Assembly (NCBI GenBank): GCA_017472105.1
Contig: JAFUQY010000224.1
Location: 1-7,420 of the forward strand
Reading direction: 5' to 3'
Source: Clostridia bacterium
GTDB taxonomy: Bacteria > Bacillota_A > Clostridia > Oscillospirales > CAG-272
Length of the DNA: 7,420 bases
Below, piece after piece: positions 1 to 6,749 of the stretch; the stretch's first letter is position 1, and each line of letters starts with the position of its first letter. The position numbers and the translations under genes are program-made. Below the pieces are notes generated by a model that saw only the letters and a list, made by a program, of their open reading frames with translations, did not search any database and had not been told where the DNA came from.

Positions 1-306
1 GGACTGACGGAAATTCTTCGGAAGATGGGGCTTGAGCGTGCGTTCTCGAACCGTGCCGAGCTGTACGGTCTGTCCGAAAACGGCGCACCGCTGTACATCG
101 ATCAGATTCTTCAGAAAGCGAAAATCATCACAAACGAACATGGCACCAAGGCAGCGGCGATGACGGAGATTTCGGTCAGAATGATGGCGTTCCGTCCTAC
201 GGAAAAGAAGGAAATCCATCTCAACCGCCCATTCTTCTACATGATTCTCGATACCGAAACCGGTATTCCCCTGTTCACCGGCGCGGTGTATGATCTTGGA
301 GAGTGA
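1..306 (+). CDS. Serpin family protein, C-terminal 101 residues (5' end outside window)
   Basis: The reading frame is open from base 1, so the gene begins upstream and only its last 101 codons are seen. A full serpin has about 370-420 residues. The visible part matches the serpin C-terminus in order: a LTEILRKMGLERAFS-like segment, then strand s5A with LYIDQILQKAKI (residues 31-42), the reactive-loop hinge NEHGTKAAAMT (45-55), and the closing NRPFFYMILD (75-84) and PLFTGAVYD (90-98) strands. Serpins are suicide inhibitors of serine, sometimes cysteine, proteases. The hinge has Gly at P15, Thr at P14 and a run of Ala at P12-P10, the pattern known from inhibitory members. Counting from the hinge puts P1 near Met62, but the loop is about four residues longer than in alpha-1-antitrypsin, so P1 is uncertain. 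Secretion cannot be judged because the N-terminus is missing. The DUF6487-like gene follows after 10 nt, probably co-transcribed. Confidence 0.9.
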   Translation, partial: GLTEILRKMGLERAFSNRAELYGLSENGAPLYIDQILQKAKIITNEHGTKAAAMTEISVRMMAFRPTEKKEIHLNRPFFYMILDTETGIPLFTGAVYDLGE

Positions 307-316
307 GGTGAAATCG

Positions 317-574
317 ATGAAATGTCCATATTGCGGTCGTGAAATGGAAGCAGGCTTGATCCAGAGCCCGCACGAGATCAGCTGGAAAAAAGGAACCAAA
401 AAGCATCTGTTCGGACGCGCGTTTCTGCACGAAGGTTCGGTCGTCCTGTCTCAGCTTTCATTTTTAAAAGGTTCCGCTGTGATTGCGTGGCTGTGCCGTG
501 ACTGCGGGAAAGTCGTCATTGACGTGAACGACGAGAAATCCGATCTCAATCACGGTCAGCTCCAGATTCTATAA
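317..574 (+). CDS. Small zinc-ribbon protein, DUF6487-like
   Basis: An 85-residue protein of unknown function. It opens with MKCPYCGREMEAG and carries a second Cys pair late (C60-R-D-C63), so Cys3, Cys6, Cys60 and Cys63 probably bind one zinc ion in a zinc-ribbon fold. A conserved-looking Ile-x-Trp (21-23) and AVIAWLC (54-60) lie between. This architecture is that of the DUF6487 (PF20097) proteins common in Clostridia; the family name is from memory of its pattern, not a search. No signal peptide or membrane segment is seen. An upstream in-frame ATG at 290 overlaps the serpin end, but the ATG at 317 is preferred: it has a GAGGTG ribosome site at 305-310 six bases upstream, and the Cys motif falls directly at the N-terminus as in relatives. 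It is likely co-transcribed with the serpin, since only 10 nt separate the two genes. Confidence 0.8.
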   Translation: MKCPYCGREMEAGLIQSPHEISWKKGTKKHLFGRAFLHEGSVVLSQLSFLKGSAVIAWLCRDCGKVVIDVNDEKSDLNHGQLQIL

Positions 575-576
575 CG

Positions 577-623
577 AAAAATGCACCTGAATCCTCACGG
601 GAAACGGGTGCATTTTTATATTT
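577..623. terminator. Bidirectional Rho-independent terminator between convergent genes
   Basis: A perfect 11-bp inverted repeat has AAAAATGCACC at 577-587 and GGTGCATTTTT at 607-617. Inside it, a G-T pair and a G-C pair extend the stem by two. The A-run on the left and T-run on the right supply a U-tract for transcripts from either side. It starts three bases after the stop of the zinc-ribbon gene and ends shortly before the stop of rsmA, so it can serve both the plus-strand pair and the minus-strand operon. Confidence 0.9.
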
Positions 624-630
624 TTTCAGT

Positions 631-1557
631 TTAATTCCGGTTGAGATAATCCGCGATCCGGCAGAAATCCTCTGCGCTGAGTTTTTCGCCGCGGATGTCG
701 GGACGGATGCCGATTTCCTCGAGCACTGCCGTCGTTTTATCCTTCGGGTATTTCGTTCCGATGGAGTTCACGAGTGTTTTCCGGCGCTGTCCGAACGCGA
801 GCGTAATCAGCTCGGATGCGTTTTCTGCAAATGCCGCGCATGCTTCTTCGTCCGCGGGTGCATCGGGATACACCTGACGGATACCGCCGTGCGGAACGAT
901 TCCGACCACTGCGGATGCCACCTTCGGCACGGGCAGGAAGTTTCCGGCGGACACATCGAGCAGCTTTTCCGTATCCGCCCGCAGTGCGATTGCCGCGGAA
1001 ATGGAACCGTAGTCAGCGGAGCCGGCCTTTGCCGCAAGTCTGCGTGCGACTTCAAGCTGCACCATGACGGTGATCGAGGTGAGCGGGATTTTCTCCGTCA
1101 TCGGGAAGGATTCGAGCAGCTTCATGATAACGGGCGTGGTTATATAATAAGGAAGATTTGCGCACACACCGACCGTTCCGCCGGCGTCAAGGATATCCCC
1201 GAAGTGTTCTCTGAGGAATGCCGGCAGATCAATCTGCATGAAGTCCGATTCCACGACCGTAACGTTGTCGTATTCCGCAAGGGACTCGGCGAGAAGCGGG
1301 ATGAGCCCATGGTCAATCTCGACGGCGACAACCTTGTCGTAGTGCTGACAGAGATACTGCGTCAGAGCGCCGACACCGGGTCCGATTTCGAGAACCCCGG
1401 CGGGTTTGGACGGATCGGCATAGGACGCGGACAGCTCGGCGATCCGCATGGGAACGTGTGGATTGATGAGAAAGTTCTGACCGTATCCCTTCTTCGGGGC
1501 GCAGTCATATTTTTCAAGCAGCGAACGCACCACTGCAAGATTGCAAAGCTCGGACAT
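631..1557 (-). CDS. rsmA: 16S rRNA (adenine-1518/1519-N6)-dimethyltransferase
   Basis: RsmA (KsgA) uses S-adenosylmethionine to dimethylate two adjacent adenines in the 3' terminal helix 45 of 16S rRNA during late 30S assembly. At 308 residues the length is a little above the usual 270-300. Visible motifs in order are GQNFLIN (26-32), the SAM-binding glycine loop LEIGPGVGALT (56-66), the acidic strand end VAVEID with Glu80, SDF with Asp105, the catalytic NLPYY (134-138), FLPVPKVASAV, and AFGQRRKTL in the C-terminal helical domain. The ATG at 1557 has AAGGAG five bases upstream. It is the last gene of the minus-strand block, 28 nt after the epimerase-like gene with no terminator between them, and it runs into the bidirectional hairpin. 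Loss of this gene in other bacteria gives kasugamycin resistance. Confidence 0.97.
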   Translation of the reverse strand: MSELCNLAVVRSLLEKYDCAPKKGYGQNFLINPHVPMRIAELSASYADPSKPAGVLEIGPGVGALTQYLCQHYDKVVAVEIDHGLIPLLAESLAEYDNVTVVESDFMQIDLPAFLREHFGDILDAGGTVGVCANLPYYITTPVIMKLLESFPMTEKIPLTSITVMVQLEVARRLAAKAGSADYGSISAAIALRADTEKLLDVSAGNFLPVPKVASAVVGIVPHGGIRQVYPDAPADEEACAAFAENASELITLAFGQRRKTLVNSIGTKYPKDKTTAVLEEIGIRPDIRGEKLSAEDFCRIADYLNRN

Positions 1558-1585
1558 ACATGCTCCTTACAAAATCAGGTTTTAC

Positions 1586-2467
1586 TTATCGGATGACTTC
1601 GACTTCGTAGCCGACGGTGTATTCTTCGTCAGGCTGAATCGTTCTGGCGTATTTCTTGTTTTTCGCGTCGGTTGTTTCGGAAACATCTGCGGGCAGACCG
1701 TTCCACGGCTCAAGGCAGATGAACGGAGATTCTTTATGATCGGGAGTCCACAGACCGAGCGCGTCAAAGCCGTCGAAGGTGAAGTTCAGTCCCTTGCCGG
1801 TCAGACGGGAGACGAGACGAACCTTCTTTTTCGGCAGATTTTCGATAATCATGGCGTCGTTGTCGAAATCGGAATACTTCAGCGGGATTTCGTTGGTGCC
1901 GCGGAGATGATCGACCTTCGGAACGGATGCGTCCATGAAGCCGGCGTTGGTGATGGAGACCGTGCAGCCGGATGCGTCATCGAACACGAGGCGGTAATCT
2001 TCAAATCCGCCGTCCTCTTCGGTGAGCGGGCAGTTGAAGCCGGGATGTCCGCCGAGGCAGAAGGTCATTTCGCTGCGGTCGCGGTTCTTGACGGTGAACT
2101 TTGCGGAAAATCCGCTGTCGGTCACGGCATATTCCACGCACAGCGCGAAGCAGAACGGGAACATGGCGAGGGTCTCGTCAGTCTCCCGCTGTTCGAGAAT
2201 GACTCTGTCCTTGGAGACAAAGGTCGGGAAGAACTCACCCTTGCGCGCAAAACCGTGCTTGGGCATGGGATAGCTGACGCCGTTGTGTGCCATGACGCCG
2301 TCCTTGGGAGAGCAGCAGACCGGGAACAGAATCGGTGCCTGACCGTCCCAGTGTGCGGGATCGCCCTGCCAGACATACTCGATTCCGCCGTGGATGAAGG
2401 AGGTCAGCTCGCCTCCGTGGGTATTGACAACGGCAGTGGATTCCGCGGATTTCAGTGTGAAAGTCAT
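1586..2467 (-). CDS. Aldose 1-epimerase family protein (LacX/YeaD-like)
   Basis: A 293-residue cytosolic beta-sandwich protein of the galactose mutarotase superfamily, which interconverts alpha and beta anomers of sugars. The residues expected at the active site are present: His71 in PKHGFAR, His141 in GGHPGFN, and Glu253 in ICLEPWNG, the likely general base. The N-terminal NTHGGELTSF and EYVWQGDPAHW segments are typical of the LacX-type subgroup, whose true substrates are mostly unproven and may include hexose 6-phosphates. A GTG-started extension to 2506 exists, but the ATG at 2467 is chosen because AAGGAGG lies five bases upstream and the family motif starts there. It sits between glyS (95 nt upstream) and rsmA (28 nt downstream), a context that says little about its sugar. 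Confidence 0.9.
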   Translation of the reverse strand: MTFTLKSAESTAVVNTHGGELTSFIHGGIEYVWQGDPAHWDGQAPILFPVCCSPKDGVMAHNGVSYPMPKHGFARKGEFFPTFVSKDRVILEQRETDETLAMFPFCFALCVEYAVTDSGFSAKFTVKNRDRSEMTFCLGGHPGFNCPLTEEDGGFEDYRLVFDDASGCTVSITNAGFMDASVPKVDHLRGTNEIPLKYSDFDNDAMIIENLPKKKVRLVSRLTGKGLNFTFDGFDALGLWTPDHKESPFICLEPWNGLPADVSETTDAKNKKYARTIQPDEEYTVGYEVEVIR

Positions 2468-2472
2468 GGGAG

Positions 2473-2479
2473 CCTCCTT
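2473..2479 (-). promoter_or_regulatory. Ribosome binding site deciding the epimerase start
   Basis: On the minus strand this reads AAGGAGG, a full match to the anti-Shine-Dalgarno core, five bases before the ATG at 2467. The upstream GTG at 2506 has nothing comparable, so the shorter protein is favoured. Confidence 0.85.
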
Positions 2480-2505
2480 GGGTTTGTATGTTTGTGAAAA
2501 CGGCA

Positions 2506-2547
2506 CAATCCCGTGGGCGGATTTCGTGCAATTTCACCACGGGACTG
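2506..2547 (-). promoter_or_regulatory. Long-loop inverted repeat in the glyS-epimerase gap (function unknown)
   Basis: On the minus strand CAGTCCCGTGG and CCACGGGATTG can pair over 11 bp with one G-U wobble, closing a 20-nt loop. It lies 15 nt after the glyS stop and ends 38 nt before the epimerase ATG. The run after the stem is only four T's and offset by four bases (TGCCGTTTT), so a strong intrinsic terminator is unlikely. A weak terminator, an mRNA-processing or stabilising element, or a protein site are all possible. Confidence 0.5.
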
Positions 2548-2562
2548 TGAGTTTCATTTAAC

Positions 2563-3999
2563 TTAGAATTCGAGCTTGCCTTCGATGAATGCAGCAACCT
2601 GATCCATGGGGATTCTGGTGGTCGCATTGCCGTCGGCGCCGGTGATGGTAACCTGTTCCATGGAGTCGCGTTCGCGGATGGTTACGCAGCCGTCTTCCAC
2701 GGAGTCAAAGTCGTAGCAGATGCAGTAGGGAGTACCGATTTCGTCCTGACGGCGGTATCTCTTGCCGATGGAGCCTGCGTCGTCGAAGTCACAGGTGAAC
2801 TTCTTTGCGAGGTCGTTGTAGAGATCGGAAGCCTTGTCGGAGAGCTTCTTGGACAGGGGAAGAACGGCAGCCTTGACGGGAGCGAGTGCGGGATGCAGAT
2901 GGAGAACCACGCGCACATCGTTCTTTTCTGCGTCGAGAACTTCTTCGTCGTATGCATCGCAGAGGAATGCGAGGGCAACACGGTCAGCGCCGAGGGAAGG
3001 TTCGACAACGTAGGGAATGTACTTTTCGTTTGCTTCCGCATCAAAGTATTCCATGGATTCGCCGGAAACATTCTGATGCTGGGTGAGGTCGTAGTCGGTA
3101 CGGTCAGCAATGCCCCAGAGCTCGCCCCATCCGAACGGGAAGAGGAATTCGATGTCGGTGGTACCCTTGGAGTAGAAGCAGAGTTCTTCGGGAGAATGGT
3201 CGCGGAGACGGAGGTTTTCCTTGGTCATGCCGAGGTTGTAGAGCCATTCTGCGCAGTAGTTTCTCCAGAAATTGAACCATTCGAGGTCGGTGCCGGGCTT
3301 GCAGAAGAATTCAAGTTCCATCTGTTCGAATTCGCGGGTACGGAATACGAAGTTGCCGGGAGTGATTTCGTTACGGAAGGACTTACCGATCTGACCGATA
3401 CCGAAAGGCATCTTCTTTCTGGTGGTACGTGCAACGTTCTTGAAGTTGACAAAGATACCCTGTGCGGTTTCGGGACGGAGATATACGGTGTTGGAGGAGC
3501 CTTCGGTTACGCCGATGAAGGTCTTGAACATCAGGTTGAACTTGCGGATGTCGGTGAAATCGGTGCCGCCGCAGTCAGGACAAGCGATGCCCTTTTCCTT
3601 GATGTAGCTGCTCATTTCTTCGTCGGTCCAGCCGGCGGGATTGATGTCGAGGCTGTTCTGGAATGCGTAGTCTTCGATGAGCTTGTCGGCTCTGTGACGG
3701 GATTTGCAGGACTTGCAGTCCATAAGAGGGTCAGAGAATCCGCCGAGGTGACCGGATGCAACCCAGGTCTGGGGATTCATGATGATTGCGGAGTCGAGAC
3801 CAACGTTGTAGGGGCATTCGGTGACGAACTTCTTCCACCATGCCTTCTTGACGTTGTTCTTGAATTCAACGCCGAGCGGGCCGTAGTCCCAGGAGTTGGA
3901 CAGGCCGCCGTAAATTTCGGATCCGGCATATACAAAGCCTCTGTTCTTGCACAGGGCTACGATTTTTTCCATGGTCTTTGCTTCGTTGGACATTCTCAT
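2563..3999 (-). CDS. glyS: Glycyl-tRNA synthetase, homodimeric type
   Basis: This class II enzyme charges tRNA-Gly with glycine using ATP, in the cytosol. Its 478 residues form the single-chain alpha2 type (GlyQS/GRS1, as in Bacillus-unrelated Clostridia, archaea and eukaryotes) rather than the split alpha2beta2 type. Visible parts: N-terminal [11 protein letters not shown] and WDYGPLGVE (22-45); a zinc-like insert with Cys pairs C95-x2-C98 and C140-x2-C143; [13 protein letters not shown] (174-186); motif 2 from FRNEI to FEQMELEFF (208-232); motif 3 with [10 protein letters not shown] (337-346); and the anticodon-binding domain from about 360 to the end. The ATG at 3999 is used because GGAAGG lies about 11 bases upstream; Met3 would be 17 bases away. 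It follows the LCP-like gene by 48 nt with no terminator, so it shares that gene's promoter. No T-box leader is visible. Confidence 0.97.
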   Translation of the reverse strand: MRMSNEAKTMEKIVALCKNRGFVYAGSEIYGGLSNSWDYGPLGVEFKNNVKKAWWKKFVTECPYNVGLDSAIIMNPQTWVASGHLGGFSDPLMDCKSCKSRHRADKLIEDYAFQNSLDINPAGWTDEEMSSYIKEKGIACPDCGGTDFTDIRKFNLMFKTFIGVTEGSSNTVYLRPETAQGIFVNFKNVARTTRKKMPFGIGQIGKSFRNEITPGNFVFRTREFEQMELEFFCKPGTDLEWFNFWRNYCAEWLYNLGMTKENLRLRDHSPEELCFYSKGTTDIEFLFPFGWGELWGIADRTDYDLTQHQNVSGESMEYFDAEANEKYIPYVVEPSLGADRVALAFLCDAYDEEVLDAEKNDVRVVLHLHPALAPVKAAVLPLSKKLSDKASDLYNDLAKKFTCDFDDAGSIGKRYRRQDEIGTPYCICYDFDSVEDGCVTIRERDSMEQVTITGADGNATTRIPMDQVAAFIEGKLEF

Positions 4000-4047
4000 G
4001 ATTGCGATTTCCTTCCTTATTTATATATGTATGAGGATTGATGTGAG

Positions 4048-5466
4048 TTATTCCGCCACCTGACGGTAGGGGTCGAACAGCTCCAGCGCGTCTTCCAGTT
4101 TTCCGCTGAAATGTGCCGCGGTGTCTCCGGATGCGGGAACGTATTCGCCGGGATAGCTGAGCACGACGGTTTCATATTCCGCAACGGATGCAAGCAGGCT
4201 GTAAACGGCGTCGAAGTCGTTCATGGTGAAGTTGGTTTCCACGATGGGGTTCTCGGGTTCAAACAGCTCGGCAACCCACGGAGGTGTTGTTTCCTCGGGA
4301 ATGGAATTGCCCCACTCATCCGTCTCGACGGGAATCGGATTGCCCCATTCGTCGGTTTCGGCGGGCTGGGTTTCGGGAGAAGATGCGGTGGATTCGGAGG
4401 GATCGACGGGGGTTGTATCAAAGGGGAGATCCGCGCCCGTGTTGTCGGAGGTGGGAGTGTCCGTATCCACGGTGGTTTCTTCCTCCTCACTGCCGGGCTT
4501 TCTCAGATTCACCCATTCGGATTCCTTGTTGATGAGCTTCGCGAGGTTGTACTTCACGGTTTCTTCATCGGCGGATGCGAGAGCGGTCAGGTACTTTTGC
4601 AGGATGGCGAGGACGTTGCTCTTCTTCGCTTCCATTTCAGCACCGCTGCGTTCGTCTGCGGAGATAACGGTGTACATCTCTTCCCCGTCAAGCTCGTTTT
4701 CGCCGCCGCCCATGATCCAGGTGTTGGGCGTCCGTTCGGTCCATTTGCCGCCGTCAGCTCCGGTCATTTCGCGGACGGTTTCGTACTGCATCGTGTAGGT
4801 TCCGGTGCCGTCGCGGTAGATATCCTTCGCAACGTTCACGCTGACACTGCCGAGCACGCTGATCAGTTCGTCGAAATTATAGCCGTTGATGAGCGCGGTA
4901 TATTTGATGCGCAGACCGGTCATGGCGTGGATGTGCTCGGCGACGGCTTCCTTGCCGTAGAGCTGATACACATCGCCGAGGGTATGGTATCCGGTCGAGG
5001 TGTAGACCTGCATATCGGGAGTGAAGTAGGTGTAGATGTACTGTCTGCGCTCCTTGTCAATGCGGACCATCACGATGGAGGATGCCTCCGCTTCCCGGAA
5101 ATCGGTGGAAAGGCTTCCCATGGTGTCCTCCGGCGGAGTCGCGTACCAGTTGTGCTGGGACATCAGATCCAGGGTGGGCTGGTAGTCGTTGTAGAGATCG
5201 GGGCGGTAGTCGGTGGTGATAATCAGGAAATTGAAGCTCTCACCTTCCGGGACTTCCTCCTCATTTCCCGGTACGCCGGCGGAGTCGTTTCCGGTCTCAC
5301 CGCCGTTCGGGTCGTTCTGTATGATATCGTCAAGCTGTGAATCTTCCTCATCCAGGATGCTGCTGACGGTGCTTGTCACAAAGCCGGTGGCAAAGTAGGC
5401 AATGATTCCGAACAGCGCGGCGGATATGAGAAAAGTTACGCCGAAATTCTTCAATGCGGACAGCAT
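4048..5466 (-). CDS. Divergent LCP (LytR-CpsA-Psr)-like membrane protein
   Basis: A 472-residue protein with one N-terminal membrane segment (about 8-30) and no signal cleavage site, so the rest should lie outside the membrane. An acidic, Gly/Asn-rich linker (39-76) leads to a domain resembling LCP enzymes, which attach wall teichoic acids or polysaccharides to peptidoglycan. Matches are FNFLIITTDYRP (78-89), TGLRIKYTALINGYNFDEL with VLGSVSVNV (183-212), and ELDGEEM (258-264) followed by ADER. The usual S-x-PRD motif appears as YFTPDM (147-152) without the arginine, so activity may be altered or lost. A Thr/Ser/Glu/Pro-rich linker (about 322-395) with an 11-residue tandem repeat precedes a C-terminal block of about 75 residues that I do not recognise. 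The ATG at 5466 fits the promoter and the AAAGGA site; the frame upstream runs through the promoter and a terminator. Confidence 0.75.
   Translation of the reverse strand: MLSALKNFGVTFLISAALFGIIAYFATGFVTSTVSSILDEEDSQLDDIIQNDPNGGETGNDSAGVPGNEEEVPEGESFNFLIITTDYRPDLYNDYQPTLDLMSQHNWYATPPEDTMGSLSTDFREAEASSIVMVRIDKERRQYIYTYFTPDMQVYTSTGYHTLGDVYQLYGKEAVAEHIHAMTGLRIKYTALINGYNFDELISVLGSVSVNVAKDIYRDGTGTYTMQYETVREMTGADGGKWTERTPNTWIMGGGENELDGEEMYTVISADERSGAEMEAKKSNVLAILQKYLTALASADEETVKYNLAKLINKESEWVNLRKPGSEEEETTVDTDTPTSDNTGADLPFDTTPVDPSESTASSPETQPAETDEWGNPIPVETDEWGNSIPEETTPPWVAELFEPENPIVETNFTMNDFDAVYSLLASVAEYETVVLSYPGEYVPASGDTAAHFSGKLEDALELFDPYRQVAE
4294..4359 (-). repeat. Tandem 33-bp coding repeat in the LCP-like protein linker
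   Basis: Two adjacent units encode ETDEWGNPIPV (residues 370-380) and ETDEWGNSIPE (381-391). They lie in the extracellular Pro/Thr/Glu-rich linker. The DNA copies differ at several positions, so the duplication is not fresh or is kept by selection at the protein level. Confidence 0.85.
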
Positions 5467-5475
5467 ATTCGATTG

Positions 5476-5481
5476 TCCTTT
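5476..5481 (-). promoter_or_regulatory. Ribosome binding site deciding the LCP-like start
   Basis: On the minus strand this reads AAAGGA, nine bases before the ATG at 5466. It overlaps an in-frame ATG at 5484 that lies only about 12 nt after the predicted transcript start and has no ribosome site of its own, so the ATG at 5466 is preferred. Confidence 0.7.
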
Positions 5482-5502
5482 CATTTTTGCATGATACAGT
5501 AT

Positions 5503-5531
5503 ATTATACAATATAATGTTCGAAATTTCAA
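5503..5531 (-). promoter_or_regulatory. Sigma-A promoter for the LCP-glyS-epimerase-rsmA block
   Basis: On the minus strand the -35 is TTGAAA (5526-5531, five of six to consensus) and the -10 is TATAAT (5503-5508, perfect), with exactly 17 bases between. Transcription would start near 5496, giving a 5' leader of about 30 nt before the ATG at 5466. The leader is too short for a T-box or other riboswitch. The -10 sits inside GTATAATATAC, a small palindrome with a central A, which may be just AT-rich composition. Confidence 0.85.
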
Positions 5532-5598
5532 TAGCAAGTGCTCCGAATAATTGCGAAATATAAGTGAAGAATTGGTAAATTCCCCGATTGGCGGACAG

Positions 5599-5631
5599 CA
5601 AAAATCCCCGTACCGGATGCACAGGGATTTT
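5599..5631 (-). terminator. Rho-independent terminator of the sigma/anti-sigma operon
   Basis: On the minus strand AAAATCCCTG pairs with CGGGGATTTT over 10 bp (one T-G wobble) around an 11-nt loop, and the transcript leaves the stem in a run of five T's. It begins about seven bases after the anti-sigma stop codon. It isolates the sigma operon from the sigma-A promoter of the next minus-strand block. Confidence 0.88.
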
Positions 5632-5637
5632 GTGGGA

Positions 5638-6261
5638 TTATTTCAGTTTTTCCGCTTCTTCCTCGACATGGTAGGTCACGGTTTTGTCGGCGTAAACGAT
5701 CTCAACGATGTACGGCTCTTCAAGGTCCAGCTCTTCCTGCGTTACACCGAAAGTATAACCCGGTGCCATGTGGAAAAACGGCGTGACCGGCACCTCATAC
5801 ACCTTCACGACCATCCGGGAAATCAGGTCGCCGTTCCATGTGTAGTCGTTGATGTTGTACATCGCCATGCCGTTGGTGAGCGTCAGATGCACGACGAATG
5901 GCTCCTCCGCCTGCCGCTCGATTTCCACAGTGACATCGGACGAATCCGCAGGAAATCCGCGGTAGAACACCAGCATGAACGCGCCGAACGCAAGAAGCAG
6001 AGCCAGTGCCGTCACGCCCGCCGTGATGATGTGCTTCCGTCTCAGTTTCCGGCGGAGTTTTTTCAGTCCGTCCGCGGCGTGCTTTTCTTCCTCTGCGGCT
6101 GTGACCGGCAGTACATCCGTCAGCTTCATGGCGTCACGGCATCTCCTGCATTCCTCACATTCGCCGAGATGCTCCTCCACAGCCGCCGCCGTTTCCCCGG
6201 ATGCCACTCCGTCCAGATACAGCGGCAGCAGATCCTTTGTAATTGCGCATGTCAGTTTCAT
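5638..6261 (-). CDS. Membrane anti-sigma factor with zf-HC2 (ZAS) domain
   Basis: A 207-residue protein, probably holding the sigma factor encoded just before it at the membrane until a signal arrives. The N-terminal domain has Cys5, then CAITKDLLPLYLDG and the zinc motif H31-x3-C35-x2-C38, the ligand set of zinc-dependent anti-sigma domains. A basic stretch (67-76, many Lys/Arg) precedes one membrane helix (about 77-100), which places the N-terminus in the cytoplasm and residues 101-207 outside. The outer part has no family I can name. Its start ATG overlaps the sigma stop codon (ATGA, 6258-6261) and has GGGAGG about seven bases upstream, which suggests translational coupling and balanced amounts. 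A longer frame reaching 6786 only runs through the sigma gene in another frame. Whether release works by redox, proteolysis or ligand binding cannot be read from the sequence. Confidence 0.9.
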   Translation of the reverse strand: MKLTCAITKDLLPLYLDGVASGETAAAVEEHLGECEECRRCRDAMKLTDVLPVTAAEEEKHAADGLKKLRRKLRRKHIITAGVTALALLLAFGAFMLVFYRGFPADSSDVTVEIERQAEEPFVVHLTLTNGMAMYNINDYTWNGDLISRMVVKVYEVPVTPFFHMAPGYTFGVTQEELDLEEPYIVEIVYADKTVTYHVEEEAEKLK

Positions 6262-6725
6262 TTCAGTTCCTCCCTGATTTTCAGTTTTGCACGGTAATAC
6301 GTCACCCGCGCCCAGCTTTCCGATTTGCCGAAGAGGGTTCCGATCTGCTGAAAGCTCAGTTCCCCGAAGGTTCTCAGCCAGAATACCTCCTTGTACGGCT
6401 CCGTCAGTCCGTGAAGCACGGCATGAACGGCAAACGCACTTTCCCTGTCCTCCAGACGCTCCGCGATGTCTTCCTCCGCCGCCAGATTGTCCGGGATTTC
6501 CGTTTCCCTGCCCTTTTTCCGGCAGTGGGAATAATACGTGTTCTTCGCAATCTGACACAGCCACGCACTCAGGCTCTTTTCCGGATCGTGGGTGTGAATC
6601 TTCTTCAGTGCGCGGTAAAAGGTCTCCTGCGTGATTTCTTCCGCCAGATCGGGATCCCGGCAGAGTCCGAGCGCAAACCGGTAGATGTCCGTGAAATATT
6701 CGGCGTAAATCTCTCCGAAGTCCAT
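6258..6725 (-). CDS. ECF-type RNA polymerase sigma factor
   Basis: A 155-residue sigma-70 family protein with only regions 2 and 4, as in ECF sigma factors. Region 2 covers about residues 5-73, with the DLAEEITQETFYRALKK core-binding helix and WLCQIAKNTYYSHCRKK, which reads the -10. Region 4 covers about 100-152, with YKEVFWLRTFGELSFQQIG and a helix-turn-helix ending GKSESWARVTYYRAKLK, which reads the -35. The ATG at 6725 is preferred over the GTG at 6743: it has AAAGGAGGG six bases upstream, and that GTG coincides with the predicted transcript start. The anti-sigma gene overlaps its stop by four bases. A TGTAAC-N16-CGTC element just upstream fits recognition by the factor itself, so it is probably autoregulated. 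The stimulus is unknown; relatives in Firmicutes (SigX, SigM, SigW types) respond to envelope stress. Confidence 0.93.
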   Translation of the reverse strand: MDFGEIYAEYFTDIYRFALGLCRDPDLAEEITQETFYRALKKIHTHDPEKSLSAWLCQIAKNTYYSHCRKKGRETEIPDNLAAEEDIAERLEDRESAFAVHAVLHGLTEPYKEVFWLRTFGELSFQQIGTLFGKSESWARVTYYRAKLKIREELK

Positions 6726-6731
6726 TGCGTT

Positions 6732-6740
6732 CCCTCCTTT
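6732..6740 (-). promoter_or_regulatory. Ribosome binding site deciding the sigma factor start
   Basis: On the minus strand this reads AAAGGAGGG, six bases before the ATG at 6725. Starting at the GTG at 6743 would place this site inside the coding region with no other site upstream. Confidence 0.85.
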
Positions 6741-6749
6741 CACTCCATA

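Noticed and set aside
1541..2497. Plus-strand open frame (318 codons) antisense to the epimerase-like gene
   Set aside because: It is a shadow of the conserved minus-strand gene, with composition unlike a real protein and no start signals.
2893..4041. Long plus-strand open frame (382 codons) antisense to glyS
   Set aside because: The minus strand encodes an unmistakable full-length GlyRS. The antisense frame has no ribosome site or recognisable motif and is explained by codon bias.
4111..5340. Plus-strand open frame (409 codons) antisense to the LCP-like gene
   Set aside because: The predicted protein is a Gly/Val-rich reverse image of the minus-strand gene. The minus strand has a promoter, a ribosome site and a membrane segment.
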